Source: Pseudomonadota bacterium (GTDB lineage: Bacteria; Pseudomonadota; Alphaproteobacteria; Rhizobiales; Phreatobacteraceae). From it: DNA of 64,000 nucleotides. Where the stretch lies: positions 62,001-126,000 of the forward strand of contig JAIUOO010000009.1 in assembly GCA_020161695.1 (NCBI GenBank), in the 5' to 3' direction. Of this stretch, positions 26,212 to 35,600 are shown piece after piece (within the stretch, counting starts at the first letter, position 1; each line of letters opens with the position of its first letter). The notes beneath the pieces are model-generated. The model had not been told where the DNA came from. It saw only the letters and a program-made list of their open reading frames with translations, and searched no databases. A program made the position numbers and the translations under genes.

Positions 26212-27810
26212 ATGACCAGCATCAACCCCATGCCCGGCGTTGCGATCAAGGGCGCGATGGGGCCGCGCTTCGAGGAAATCCTCACGCCCGAAGCGGTGGC
26301 CTTCGTCGTCGACCTCCAGCGGACCTTCAACGAAACCCGCAAGCGCCTCCTGAAGGTGCGCGCCGAGCGGCAGAAGCAGTTCGACGCCGGCGCCCTTCCC
26401 GACTTCCTCGCCGAGACGAAGCACATCAGAGACGGCAACTGGACGGTCGCGCCGATCCCGGCCGACCTTCAGGATCGCCGCGTCGAGATTACCGGCCCGG
26501 TCGACCGCAAGATGGTCATCAATGCGCTGAACTGCGGCGCCAAGTGCTTCATGGCGGACTTCGAAGACGCCAACTCGCCGACCTGGACGAACCAGATCGA
26601 AGGCCAGATCAACCTGAAGGACCGCTGGGCCGGCACGCTCGCCTTCACCGATCCGAATTCCGGCAAGTCCTACAAGGTCAACGACAAGGTGGCGGTGATC
26701 ATCCCGCGTCCGCGCGGCTGGCACTTGCCGGAGGTCCATGTCCAGGTGGACGGCGAGGACATGTCGGGCTCGCTGTTCGATTTCGGCCTCTACGTCTTCC
26801 ACAACGCCAAGGCGTCGATCACGCAAGGGTCGGGGCCCTATTTCTACCTGCCGAAGATGGAGAGCCATCTGGAGGCACGCCTCTGGAACGATGTCTTCGT
26901 CCACGCGCAGGAGAAGCTCGGCATCCCCCGGGGCACGATCAAGGCGACCGTGCTGATCGAGACGCTGCCGGCGGCCTTCGAAATGGACGAGATCCTGTTC
27001 GAGCTGAAGGATCACATGGCGGGCCTCAATGCCGGCCGCTGGGACTACATCTTCTCGTTCATCAAGAAGCTCGCCCGCAACAAGGCCTACGTGCTGCCGG
27101 ACCGAGGCCAGGTGGTGATGAGCAAGGCCTTCCTGAAGGCCTATGCCGAGCTGCTGGTGAAGACCTGCCACCGCCGCAACGCCTTCGCCATGGGCGGCAT
27201 GGCGGCGCAGATTCCGATCAAGAACAATCCGGAGGCCAATGCCGCCGCCTTCGCCAAGGTGAAGGCCGACAAGGAGCGCGAGGCGACCATCGGTCACGAC
27301 GGCACCTGGGTCGCCCATCCCGACCTGGTGCCGGTGGCGATGGAGGCCTTCGACCGGCTCATGCCGCAGCCGAATCAGGTGGCCAAGCAGCGCGACGATG
27401 TCACCGCCAGCCAGACGGCACTCCTTGAAATCCACGAGGGCAACAAGACGGAAGCCGGCTACCGCGAGAACATCCGCGTCGGCGTCCAGTATATCGAGGC
27501 CTGGCTGCGCGGCCGCGGCGCGGTGCCGATCTACAACCTGATGGAGGACGCTGCGACGGCGGAAATCTCGCGCGCGCAGATCTGGCAGTGGACCAAGTAC
27601 GGCGTGGCGCTGGAGGGCGGTACCGCCTGCACGCCGGCCTTCTTCGAAAAGGCGCTGGCCGAGGAGATGGACAAGGTGAAGGCGGAGGTCGGCACCGACG
27701 CCTATGCCAAGGGCCGGTTCCCCGATGCGATCGCCCTGTTCAAGACGCTGTCGCTTGCGCCGGACTTCGAGGAGTTCCTGACGCTCCCGGCCTATCGCAT
27801 GCTTGGCTGA
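26212..27810 (+). CDS. aceB: Malate synthase A
   Basis: This enzyme condenses glyoxylate with acetyl-CoA to malate (glyoxylate cycle and glycolate use). The 532-residue product has the AceB-type length and features: catalytic-site strands CFMADFEDANSPTW and VIIPRPRGWHLPEVH, IKATVLIETLPAAFEMDEIL with the metal-binding Glu, and NAGRWDYIFSFIKK; it is not the larger GlcB type. ATG 26212 has GAGGAGA before it; a longer frame from 26155 lacks a ribosome binding site. It lies 2.3 kb beyond glcF, so the window holds both a source (GlcDEF) and a sink for glyoxylate. A stem-loop terminator follows. Confidence 0.95.
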   Translation: MTSINPMPGVAIKGAMGPRFEEILTPEAVAFVVDLQRTFNETRKRLLKVRAERQKQFDAGALPDFLAETKHIRDGNWTVAPIPADLQDRRVEITGPVDRKMVINALNCGAKCFMADFEDANSPTWTNQIEGQINLKDRWAGTLAFTDPNSGKSYKVNDKVAVIIPRPRGWHLPEVHVQVDGEDMSGSLFDFGLYVFHNAKASITQGSGPYFYLPKMESHLEARLWNDVFVHAQEKLGIPRGTIKATVLIETLPAAFEMDEILFELKDHMAGLNAGRWDYIFSFIKKLARNKAYVLPDRGQVVMSKAFLKAYAELLVKTCHRRNAFAMGGMAAQIPIKNNPEANAAAFAKVKADKEREATIGHDGTWVAHPDLVPVAMEAFDRLMPQPNQVAKQRDDVTASQTALLEIHEGNKTEAGYRENIRVGVQYIEAWLRGRGAVPIYNLMEDAATAEISRAQIWQWTKYGVALEGGTACTPAFFEKALAEEMDKVKAEVGTDAYAKGRFPDAIALFKTLSLAPDFEEFLTLPAYRMLG

Positions 27811-27872
27811 GCCGGCTCTGTCCGGCGGCATGGAAACCTGTCGTTAAGGAATGCCGCAAGGGTACCCACCAA

Positions 27873-27900
27873 CCGGCTGTGGCGTGAATGCCACAGCCGG
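27873..27900 (+). terminator. Stem-loop terminator after malate synthase
   Basis: A perfect 11-bp stem, CCGGCTGTGGC (27873-27883) with GCCACAGCCGG (27890-27900) around the loop GTGAAT, is followed by CTTCCCTTGT, a modest T-rich tail. It lies 62 bases after the aceB stop. Confidence 0.75.
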
Positions 27901-28072
27901 CTTCCCTTGTCGGGAATGGCCCTGAATTGCACTTCCAATAGGCATTTTCGGCCCGTTTGCCTGGTTTTTTGCCTTGTCCCGCCTGCCCCATGCGTGACGT
28001 CATTGTGTCCAGTTTGTGATGGTTCCGATTCATCGCAACCCGACAACGGCGTCGCCCCCGCAGGAGCAGACC

Positions 28073-28957
28073 ATGATGCGCAAAGCAGTCCTCGCAGGCC
28101 TCGTGGCCGCAACCTTCGCCGGACCGGCTCTCGCCGCCGACGTCGCGGCTCCCGCGCCGATCGCGGCGCCTGCGCCCTGGGCTTTCGACTTCGCCTTCGG
28201 CGGCAAGCTGATGTCGGACTACAATTTCCGCGGCATCTCGCAGTCGGCCCGCGGCCCGGCGGTCAACGTCTACGGCGAGGCCCGCTACGGCTGGCTCTAT
28301 GCTGGTGCGGCCTTCTGGACCACCAAGCTGCCGAACCGCCCGGTCGGCGAGGTCGATCTCTACGCCGGTATCCGGCCGGTCATCGGCGACGCCACCTTCG
28401 ACCTCGGCGTGATGTACTATCTCTATCCGAACGAGACGCAGTTCCGCACCGATATCGTGACGCCTCCGGGCGCGCTCGCGGGCGTGTGGGCGCCCGCCCG
28501 CACGTACTTCGTCGAGATCTACGGCAAGGTCGGCTACGACTTCACGCCGCAGCTGAATGTCGGCGCGGCCGTCTATTTCGCGCCCAACTGGCTCGGCACC
28601 GGCGCTTCCGGCACCTATGTCGAGGCCAACGCCAAGTACAAGCTGCCGAACGACTTCGCCATCTCGGGTGCCATCGGCCACTACTTCCTCGGCACTACCA
28701 CGGTGTTCGGCGCCGGCAACGACTTCAACATCCAGGACTACTTCTACTGGAACGCCGGCATTTCCTGGACCTACAAGGACGCGGTCACCCTCGACCTGCG
28801 CTATCACGGCACCAACCTGACCGCGGCCCAGTGCTTCGCGACGACCGGCGACTATCGCGGCGTCCTGACCGCGACGCCCAAGTCGTCCTGGTGCGGCCAC
28901 AGCGTGGTTGCGACCCTCTCGGTCGACCTGCAGTGGTCGAAGCTGCCCTACCGCTGA
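28073..28957 (+). CDS. TorF-family putative porin (Gcw_chp type outer-membrane protein)
   Basis: The 294-residue outer-membrane protein starts with a signal peptide (MMRKAVLAGLVAATFAGPAL, cleavage after ALAA) and an Ala/Pro linker, then a beta-barrel with alternating aromatic strands. The motif SDYNFRGISQS near the N-terminus of the mature part is the mark of the family once called Gcw_chp. Such proteins are thought to be porins, some for specific solutes. Start ATG 28073 follows CAGGAG. Two terminators flank it (27873 and 28982), so it is a single-gene unit. Two cysteines near the C-terminus (AQCFAT, SSWCGHS) could form a disulfide in an extracellular loop. Confidence 0.82.
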   Translation: MMRKAVLAGLVAATFAGPALAADVAAPAPIAAPAPWAFDFAFGGKLMSDYNFRGISQSARGPAVNVYGEARYGWLYAGAAFWTTKLPNRPVGEVDLYAGIRPVIGDATFDLGVMYYLYPNETQFRTDIVTPPGALAGVWAPARTYFVEIYGKVGYDFTPQLNVGAAVYFAPNWLGTGASGTYVEANAKYKLPNDFAISGAIGHYFLGTTTVFGAGNDFNIQDYFYWNAGISWTYKDAVTLDLRYHGTNLTAAQCFATTGDYRGVLTATPKSSWCGHSVVATLSVDLQWSKLPYR

Positions 28958-28981
28958 TCGCGGCAAACCGTCAGACATGCG

Positions 28982-29008
28982 AAAGGCCGGGGCTCGCCCC
29001 GGCCTTTT
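28982..29008 (+). terminator. Rho-independent terminator after the porin gene
   Basis: The stem AAAGGCCGGGG (28982-28992) pairs with CCCCGGCCTTT (28997-29007) across a CTCG tetraloop and is followed by TCGTTT. It is 25 bases after the porin stop codon, a textbook position. Confidence 0.85.
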
Positions 29009-29200
29009 CGTTTGCGGCCGCCCCTGCGACTCGCCGCCACGCCCCCCCGAGGCCTCTGGCGTTCCCTCACGGCATATCCCATCTTCTCGTCGCTCGACCG
29101 GCCTGCCGCGGCACGACATCAGACTGCAACGCGGCGGTGACAGGAAGGGCGCATGCGGGGGCGACCCGCCACGAACATTCCTCCCGGAGGATATTTCCCC

Positions 29201-30145
29201 ATGAACCAGCAGGAACGCGACATTCTCGCCGGCCTGTTCGACCGCCTGAAATCGGCCGAGGCCCAGCAGCGCGACCCCGAGGTCGACGCCTTCATCAGGG
29301 ATCGCCTCGTCCAGCAGCCGGGCGCCATCTACGCCCTGCTCCAGTCGATGTACGTCTCGGATCAGGCGCTGAACGATCTCTCGCGCCAGAATCAGGACAT
29401 GCAGGGCCAGTTGCAGAACCTTCAGGGCCAGATCGGCCAGATGGAGGGCGAACTGCACCGCCTGCGTCAGGCTCCGCCCCCGCAGCAGCAGAGCGGCGGC
29501 TTCCTGTCCGGCATCTTCGGCTCCAAGCCGGCCGTGCCGCCCATGCCGCCGCGGCCGCTCAACCCGCAGATGGCTCCGCCTCCGCCCGGCTTCGGTCAAC
29601 CGCAGGGTGGCCCGCCGCCCGGCTATGGTGCGCCGCCGCGCGGCCCGTGGGGTGCCCCGCAGGGCGGCCCGCCGCCCGGACCCTATGGCGCTCCGCCTCC
29701 GGGTCCCTGGGGCCAGCAGGCTCCGCCGCCCCAGCAGGGTGGCGGTGGCGGCGGCTTCCTCGCGACCGCCGCGACCGCAGCCGTCGGCGTCGCCGGCGGC
29801 ATGCTGGCGGCCAGCGCCATCTCGTCCATGATGGGCGGCGGCCGCGCCAATGCCTCGCCTGCCCCGGCCTCGCCGTCGTCCTCGACGCCGGCCGGCGGCA
29901 CGCCGGGGGCCGGCAACCAGACCTCGGCCGAGAAGAGCGCCGACCAGAGCGCGACGCCGGCCTCGGCCGCCGAGCAGAGCGCCGAGAAGGGCGGAGCCGA
30001 CCAGGGCTACGACAAGGCCAGCTACGATCAGGGATACGACAAGGGTGGCTACGATCAGGGCGGCGGCTATCAGCAGGCCTCCTACGACAATGGCGGCTAC
30101 GACGATGGCGGCGGTTATGACGATTTCGGCGGCGACGACGTCTGA
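29201..30145 (+). CDS. DUF2076-family protein with Pro/Gly-rich and Tyr/Asp/Gly-repeat tail
   Basis: The 314-residue protein has a DUF2076 N-terminal part (NQQERDILAGLFDRLKSAE, then VDAFIRDRLVQQPGAIYALL and a Gln-rich coiled-coil region to about residue 90), a Pro/Gly-rich linker (about 95-185), a hydrophobic Ala/Gly segment with GFLATAATAAVGVAGGMLAA (about 185-210), an Ala/Ser/Thr-rich stretch, and a tail of short Tyr-Asp-x-Gly-type repeats (about 265-314). The role is unknown; the conserved head suggests a periplasmic ligand-binding protein family, but no signal peptide is seen. ATG 29201 follows CGGAGG. A terminator follows. Confidence 0.75.
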   Translation: MNQQERDILAGLFDRLKSAEAQQRDPEVDAFIRDRLVQQPGAIYALLQSMYVSDQALNDLSRQNQDMQGQLQNLQGQIGQMEGELHRLRQAPPPQQQSGGFLSGIFGSKPAVPPMPPRPLNPQMAPPPPGFGQPQGGPPPGYGAPPRGPWGAPQGGPPPGPYGAPPPGPWGQQAPPPQQGGGGGGFLATAATAAVGVAGGMLAASAISSMMGGGRANASPAPASPSSSTPAGGTPGAGNQTSAEKSADQSATPASAAEQSAEKGGADQGYDKASYDQGYDKGGYDQGGGYQQASYDNGGYDDGGGYDDFGGDDV

Positions 30146-30169
30146 CGTCGCCCTCGCCTGACGACACGG

Positions 30170-30194
30170 ACGGCCGCCCTATCCGGGCGGCCGT
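30170..30194 (+). terminator. Stem-loop terminator after the DUF2076 gene
   Basis: A perfect 10-bp stem ACGGCCGCCC (30170-30179) with GGGCGGCCGT (30185-30194) and a five-base loop lies 25 bases after the DUF2076 stop. The T tail is short (TTCTGC). Confidence 0.72.
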
Positions 30195-30279
30195 TCTGCA
30201 TTCCGGGTCCATCGCTGGACTTTGAGCCGCGCGGGTGGCATGAACCGGACCATACCCGCACCCGACCCGCAGGCAGGCG

Positions 30280-30687
30280 ATGAAGGCCTTCTTCCTCAAG
30301 TTCTTCACCTGGTGGAACAGCCAGACCTTCGGCACGCAGCTGACCATCTGGCGCTACGGCGTGTTCGTCGGCGAGGACGAGGCGGGCAACAAGTATTATC
30401 GCTCGCGGTTCGCCAAGGATCCGGCCATGGGCCACGAGCGCCGCTGGGTGGTCTACAACGGCGTCGCCGAGGCGTCGCGCATTCCGCCGGGCTGGTGGGG
30501 CTGGATGCACCATCGCACCGACACGCCGCCGACCGAGGGCAGCTACAGCCCCCGCGAGTGGCAGAAGCCGCACCGCGAGAACATGACCGGCACGGCCATG
30601 GCCTACCGGCCGCCGGGCTCGACGCTGGCCGCCGGCCGGCGCCCGCAGGCAACCGGCGACTATCAGGCCTGGACGCCCGGCCAGTAG
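30280..30687 (+). CDS. NADH:ubiquinone oxidoreductase accessory subunit NDUFA12
   Basis: This 135-residue alphaproteobacterial homologue of the mitochondrial complex I accessory subunit B17.2/NDUFA12 has the family pattern in full: FFTWWNSQTFGTQL, GEDEAGNKYY, RRWVVYNGVAEASRIPPGWW, WMHHRTDTPPTE and KPHRENMTGTAMAY. It binds the peripheral arm of complex I and is found in alphaproteobacteria and mitochondria, so it is a useful taxonomic marker. The DUF2155 gene follows 62 bases downstream, a conserved pairing. Confidence 0.95.
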   Translation: MKAFFLKFFTWWNSQTFGTQLTIWRYGVFVGEDEAGNKYYRSRFAKDPAMGHERRWVVYNGVAEASRIPPGWWGWMHHRTDTPPTEGSYSPREWQKPHRENMTGTAMAYRPPGSTLAAGRRPQATGDYQAWTPGQ

Positions 30688-30749
30688 GCTCCTCTATCCC
30701 TGCGGCATCGTTCCGCCATTTTCCGGGCGTCTATGCCGTCCGGACGAAT

Positions 30750-31490
30750 ATGACGGCAGGATCGCACTTGGCCCGAAACCCCTTGGCCCCCTTCCCTCCG
30801 GCCCGCCCCCTGGTCATCCGCGCGCTCGCCGGCATCGCAGTGCTCGGAGCGGTGGGCTTCGCGCTGCCGCAGGCCGCCCCCGAGGCACTCGCCCAGTTGC
30901 AGCTCGGGCCGCCGTCGGGCCAGCCCCAGCAGCGCCCCGCGCCGCCACCCGGCCAGACCGGACCGGCGCCCCGGCCCCAGCAGCGCCAGGCGCGGCCGGC
31001 ATCGCCCTCCGACACGCCGCCGAGCCAGCCTGATGCGCCGCGCGACCGCCGCCGCGCCCTGCCCGGCGAGACCGTGGCGCCGGCGCCGGACGAGACGGTG
31101 ATCGCGCCTCCGCGCCAGCGGATCAACAACCAGACCGCCGTCTTCTCCGGGCTCGACAAGATCACCGGCCGCATCATCGCCTTCGACGTCGCCATCGACG
31201 AGACGGTGCAGTTCGGCGCGCTGCAGGTGACGCCCAAGGTCTGCTATACGCGCCCGCCGACCGAAACGCCGCAGACGACGACCTTCGTGGAGGTCGACGA
31301 GGTGACGCTGGGGGGCGAGGTCCGCCGCATCTATGGCGGCTGGATGTTCGCCGCGAGCCCGGGCCTCTCGGGCGTCGAACATCCCGTCTATGACGTGTGG
31401 CTGACCGACTGCAAGCAGACCGCGCCGGTGGTGCCGGGACAGGCACAGTCCAGCCCGCAGCCGCCCGCAGCGCCGCCGCCCGGCCGCTGA
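30750..31490 (+). CDS. DUF2155-domain exported protein
   Basis: This 246-residue protein has a hydrophobic N-terminal segment (VIRALAGIAVLGAVGFALP), a long Pro/Gln/Arg-rich low-complexity linker (about residues 55-120), and a C-terminal DUF2155 domain with FSGLDKITGRIIAFDVAIDE, VCYTRPPTETPQTTTFVEVD and WMFAASPGLSGVEHPVYDVW. The domain is confined mainly to alphaproteobacteria and its role is not known; it sits beside ndufa12 and often aat in related genomes. ATG 30750 is chosen because it precedes the export segment; the frame is open upstream across ndufa12. Confidence 0.8.
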   Translation: MTAGSHLARNPLAPFPPARPLVIRALAGIAVLGAVGFALPQAAPEALAQLQLGPPSGQPQQRPAPPPGQTGPAPRPQQRQARPASPSDTPPSQPDAPRDRRRALPGETVAPAPDETVIAPPRQRINNQTAVFSGLDKITGRIIAFDVAIDETVQFGALQVTPKVCYTRPPTETPQTTTFVEVDEVTLGGEVRRIYGGWMFAASPGLSGVEHPVYDVWLTDCKQTAPVVPGQAQSSPQPPAAPPPGR

Positions 31491-31504
31491 CGCTGTCCCG
31501 CCCC

Positions 31505-31933
31505 ATGCTCCGCCGCCGCGCCTTCCTGGCCCTTCCCGCACTCCTTCCCGCCGCCGTGGCGGAGGCGCACTCGTACCGGCAGGGCGAGCTGATGATCGGC
31601 CATGCCTGGTGCCTGCCCTCGACCGGCGCCACCACCAAGGCCTTCATGCCGCTGGCCGTTTCGGGAACGCGCGGCGACGTGCTCGTGCGCGCGACGACCC
31701 CGGTCGCCGATGCGGTGGCCTTCCACCCCGTCGCGGGCCAACCCGCCGCTGCGCGCTGGGAGATCGCGCCACGCCGGCCGGTGGGCATGCGCGCCGACGG
31801 CCCGCACCTCATGCTGACCGGGCTCAAGCGGCCGCTCGCCGTGCGCGACCGCTTTCCCCTGACCTTGGTGTTCGAGAACAACGGCGCTAAGGACATCGAG
31901 ATCTGGGTCGAGAGCTCGCCCTATTCGAGCTGA
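31505..31933 (+). CDS. Tat-exported PCu(A)C-like copper chaperone
   Basis: The 142-residue product starts with a twin-arginine-like signal (MLRRRAFLALPALLPAAVAE) and carries a PCu(A)C cupredoxin-like domain, a periplasmic Cu(I) carrier for cytochrome oxidase assembly. The C-terminal copper motif is present as VGMRADGPHLMLTGLKRPL (Met-x(6)-His-x-Met). In the N-terminal half a His (VAFHPVAG) is kept, but the usual nearby Met is missing, with Trp in AARWEI at about that place, so one copper ligand may be changed. ATG 31505; it follows the DUF2155 gene by 14 bases and may be co-transcribed. Confidence 0.78.
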   Translation: MLRRRAFLALPALLPAAVAEAHSYRQGELMIGHAWCLPSTGATTKAFMPLAVSGTRGDVLVRATTPVADAVAFHPVAGQPAAARWEIAPRRPVGMRADGPHLMLTGLKRPLAVRDRFPLTLVFENNGAKDIEIWVESSPYSS

Positions 31934-31973
31934 CGCTTCGTTTCGACCAGCCGCCGCTTCCGGAGAATGCCCG

Positions 31974-32609
31974 ATGCGTTCCATCGCGCTCGACAGCCTG
32001 CCCGATGACCGCGTGTACAAGATCCTGTGCTCGCTGGTCGTGCCGCGGCCGATCGCGCTGGTCTCGACGCTCGGGCCCGGCGGCATCGTCAATGCGGCGC
32101 CCTTCTCGTTCTTCAACGTGTTCTCGGAAGCGCCGCCGCTGGTCGTCCTCGGCCTGCAGCACAGGGCCGACCATTCGCCGAAGGACACCACCGTCAACAT
32201 CCGCGCGAATGGCGAGTTCGTCGTCAACCTCGTCGACGAGCCGCTTGCCGACGCGATGAACCTCTGCGCCACCGACTTTCCGGCCGAGGTATCCGAACTC
32301 GCCGCGATCGGCCTGACCGCCGCCGCCTCGCTCAAGGTCGCGCCGCCCCGGGTCGCGGAAGCGCCCGCCGCGCTCGAATGCGTGCGGGAACTGTCGCTGA
32401 ATTTCGGCCCGCAGCGGGAACTGCTGATCGGACGGGTGCTGCATGTCCATGTCCGGGAGGACGTGATGGACGAACGCTTCAATGTCGACATCGACGCCTA
32501 CAGGCCGATCGGCCGCCTGTTCGGCAATCTCTATTCGCACCAGCAGGACGTGTTCGCGCTCGAGCGCGTGAGCCATACCAGCTGGCAGACGCGCAAGGCC
32601 GCCGAGTAA
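31974..32609 (+). CDS. Flavin reductase-like FMN-binding protein
   Basis: The 211-residue product has the split-barrel flavin reductase-like fold: VVPRPIALVSTLGPGGIVNA, APFSFFNVFSEAPPLVVLGL and DTTVNIRANGEFVVNLVD. Members bind FMN and reduce it, or act as flavoredoxins or partners for monooxygenases. It is of the DIM6/NTAB-like subgroup and not the short RutF/HpaC type, so I do not connect it with the Rut-like genes 20 kb away. It begins 40 bases after the copper chaperone gene and ends two bases before the stop codon of the convergent GGDEF-EAL gene. Confidence 0.82.
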   Translation: MRSIALDSLPDDRVYKILCSLVVPRPIALVSTLGPGGIVNAAPFSFFNVFSEAPPLVVLGLQHRADHSPKDTTVNIRANGEFVVNLVDEPLADAMNLCATDFPAEVSELAAIGLTAAASLKVAPPRVAEAPAALECVRELSLNFGPQRELLIGRVLHVHVREDVMDERFNVDIDAYRPIGRLFGNLYSHQQDVFALERVSHTSWQTRKAAE

Positions 32610-32611
32610 TC

Positions 32612-35600
32612 TCAGGCGGCGACGACCTCGTCGGAGGCGGCGACCTCCGCCTCGGTCCCCAGACTGGCAATCAAGGCTTCGAGCTCCACTGCCGGCCGCG
32701 GCGCGCTGATCAGGTAGCCCTGCACTTCCGTGCAGCCGCAATGGCGCACGACCGCGAGCTGCTCGGCGGTCTCGACGCCTTCCGCCGTGGTGTCGACATT
32801 GAGGCTCGCGCCCAGCCCCGCCATGGCCCGGACGATGGCGGCATTGTCGCGGTTGCGGTCGAGGTCGGCGATGAACGAGCGGTCGATCTTGATCTTGTCG
32901 AACGGGAAGGAGCGCAGGTAGCTGAGCGAGGAATAGCCGACGCCGAAATCGTCCATGGCGATGCGGATGCCGTGCGAGCGCAGTTCGTGCAGCATGGCGA
33001 TGGTGACGTCGTCGTTCTGCAGCAGAACCGCCTCGGTGATCTCCAGTTCGAGCCGTGCGGGGGCAAGGCCCGCCTCGGCCAGCGTCTCCATGACGAAGCG
33101 GACCAGCCGGCGGTTCTTGAACTGCACCGGCGAGAGGTTGACGGCGACCTTCAGCGGCGCCGGCCAGCGCGCCGCCTCGCGGCAGGCTTCGCGCAGCACC
33201 CATTCGCCGATCGGAAGGATCAGCCCGGTCTCCTCCGCAAGCGGGATAAAGTCGGCGGGCGAGACCGGCCCGCGGGCGATCTGGTTCCAGCGCAGCAGCG
33301 CCTCGAAGCCGGAGAGCGCGCCGCTCTCCGCGCGCACCTGCGGCTGGAAGGCGAGCGAGAACTCGCCGGCCGAGAGCGCCTGCCGGAGGTCCAGCTCCAG
33401 TTCCCGCCGCGCCTGCAATCGGCGGCTCATGTCCGGCTCGAAGAAGCGGAACATGCCGCGCCCCTCGGACTTGGCACGGTAGAGCGCGAGGTCGGCGCAT
33501 TTCATCAGGTGGTCGCCGGCCGTGCCGTCCTCCGGCGCGACCGCGATACCGACCGACAGGCCGGTATTGATCAGGTGCCCGTCGATGACGAAGGGGTCGG
33601 TCATGGTCCGCACGAGGCGTCGGGCCAGCGTTTCCGCCGACTGTGCCGTCGCCGAGCGGAGCAGGATGGCGAATTCGTCGCCGCCGAGGCGCGCCAGCAT
33701 ACCGGTGCGCCCGACCGCCTTGGCCAGCCGGTCGGCAACGGCGGTGAGAAGCTGGTCGCCGATAGGGTGGCCGAGCGTATCGTTGACGGCCTTGAAGTGA
33801 TCGAGATCGAGGCACAGCAGCGCCAGCGGCTCGCCCGTCGCCTCGGCCTTGAGCAGGCCCTCCGCCATGCGCTCGCGGAACAGCACGCGGTTCGGCAGGT
33901 CCGTCAGCGCGTCGTGATGCGCCATATGCGCGATGTGCTGCTCGGCCTTGCGGCGCTGCGTCACGTCCTCGTGGACGGCCACCCAGCCGCCATGCTCCAT
34001 CGGGTGATACAGCACCTCGACGATGCGTCCGTCGGCGAGTTGCCGATGCGACAGATGCTGGCCCGCAGCGAGGCGCTCGAAATAGCCGGCGACGATCTCC
34101 TCCGCCGTGATGCCGCGATAATTGCCGAGCGCGACGCTGTGCGCGACGATGGAGAGCATGGTCGAGCCGGGCCGCACGACATCGGGCGACATGCCGTACA
34201 TGTCGAGATAGCGGCGGTTGCAGACGATGAGGTTCAGGTCGGCGTCGAGCATGGCGAGGCCGTGCGCCATGTTGTTCAGCGCGGCGTCGAAGCGGCGGTG
34301 CTGCTCGCGCAGGGCTTCAGCGGCGATCTCGCGGGCGGTGATATCCTCGAAGGTGACGACCCAGCCGCCGCTCGCCATCGGCTGGCTGCGGATGGCGACG
34401 ACGCGGTCGCCGAGCCGGCGCTGGACCATGCGGTCGCTGCCGCTCGCCAGGAAGGCGGCGAAACGCTCATAGACCTCCCCGGCATCGGTATCGCCGGGCA
34501 TGTTGCTGCGATCGATCGACAGCCGGATGAGGTCGGCGAGATGCGCGCCCGGGCGGGCGTCGTCGTCGGAGAAAGTATGCAGGTCGAGGAAGCGGCGGTT
34601 TCGCACGACGATGCGGCAGCCGCTGTCATAGACGCACAGGCCCTGCGCCATGTTCTCGAGCGTCGCATCGAGCAGGACGTTCTGGGCGTTGAGCTGCGTC
34701 ATGATCGCGCTCTGGAGCGCGGCGGCGCGGCGCTCCTCGGTAACGTCCTCGAACATGCCCAGCCAGCCGCCGCCTTCCATCTGGTGCAGCGTGCAGGCGA
34801 TCGTCCGCCCGTCGGCCATCAGCTGGTCGTAGGTCTGCACTCCACCCCGGGCGACGGTGGACATCCGCCGGTCGTAGAGTTCCTGCGCGCTGGAGCCGGG
34901 GTAATTGCCGTAGGCGACGCCGTGCTCGAACATCTCCATCAGCGTGACACCCGGCCGCGCGAATGCCGGATCCGAATTGAACAGGGTGACATAGACGGCG
35001 TTGCAAACGATCAGCCGGTTGTCGGCGTCGAACATGCAGAGCCCCTGCGACATGGCGTTGAGCGCCGTGTCGAAGCGCATGTGCTGCTCGCGAAGCTCCA
35101 GCACCGCCCGCTCGTGGTCCGTGACATCCTCGCAGGTGAAGACCCAGCCGCCGTCCGGCATGGGGCGGGACCGCGCCGCCATCAGCCGCCCATCGGGCAG
35201 AACGCGAAGGCCGTGATCGCCGCTGCGGGCGATGCGCAGACGCGACGCGGCCAGGGCATCGTCCAGCGACTGGTCGGGATAGTGACCGAGGCTAATCGCG
35301 TGAGCGAGGATCTCGCGGAGCGTCGCGCCGGTGCGTGCGACGGCCGGGTCGAAGCCGAACAGATCAATGTACTGCATGTTGCAGACGATCAGCCGCTCGG
35401 CCGCATCGAACATGGCGAGGCCGTGGCTCATATTGGCGAGCGCCTGGCCAAAGCGGCGATGCTGTTCGCCGAGCGCCTCGGTCGCCTTCACCCGCGCGGT
35501 GACGTCCTCGCAGGTGAAGACCCAGCCGCCGCCCGGCATCGGCCGGCGGCAGACGGACAGGCGGCGCGTGCCCGTGAGTTCGAGAACTCCCGTGAACTCC

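Noticed and set aside
31974..32609. The flavin reductase-like protein as the missing RutF
   Set aside because: It belongs to the longer DIM6/NTAB-like subgroup and lies 20 kb away among unrelated genes.
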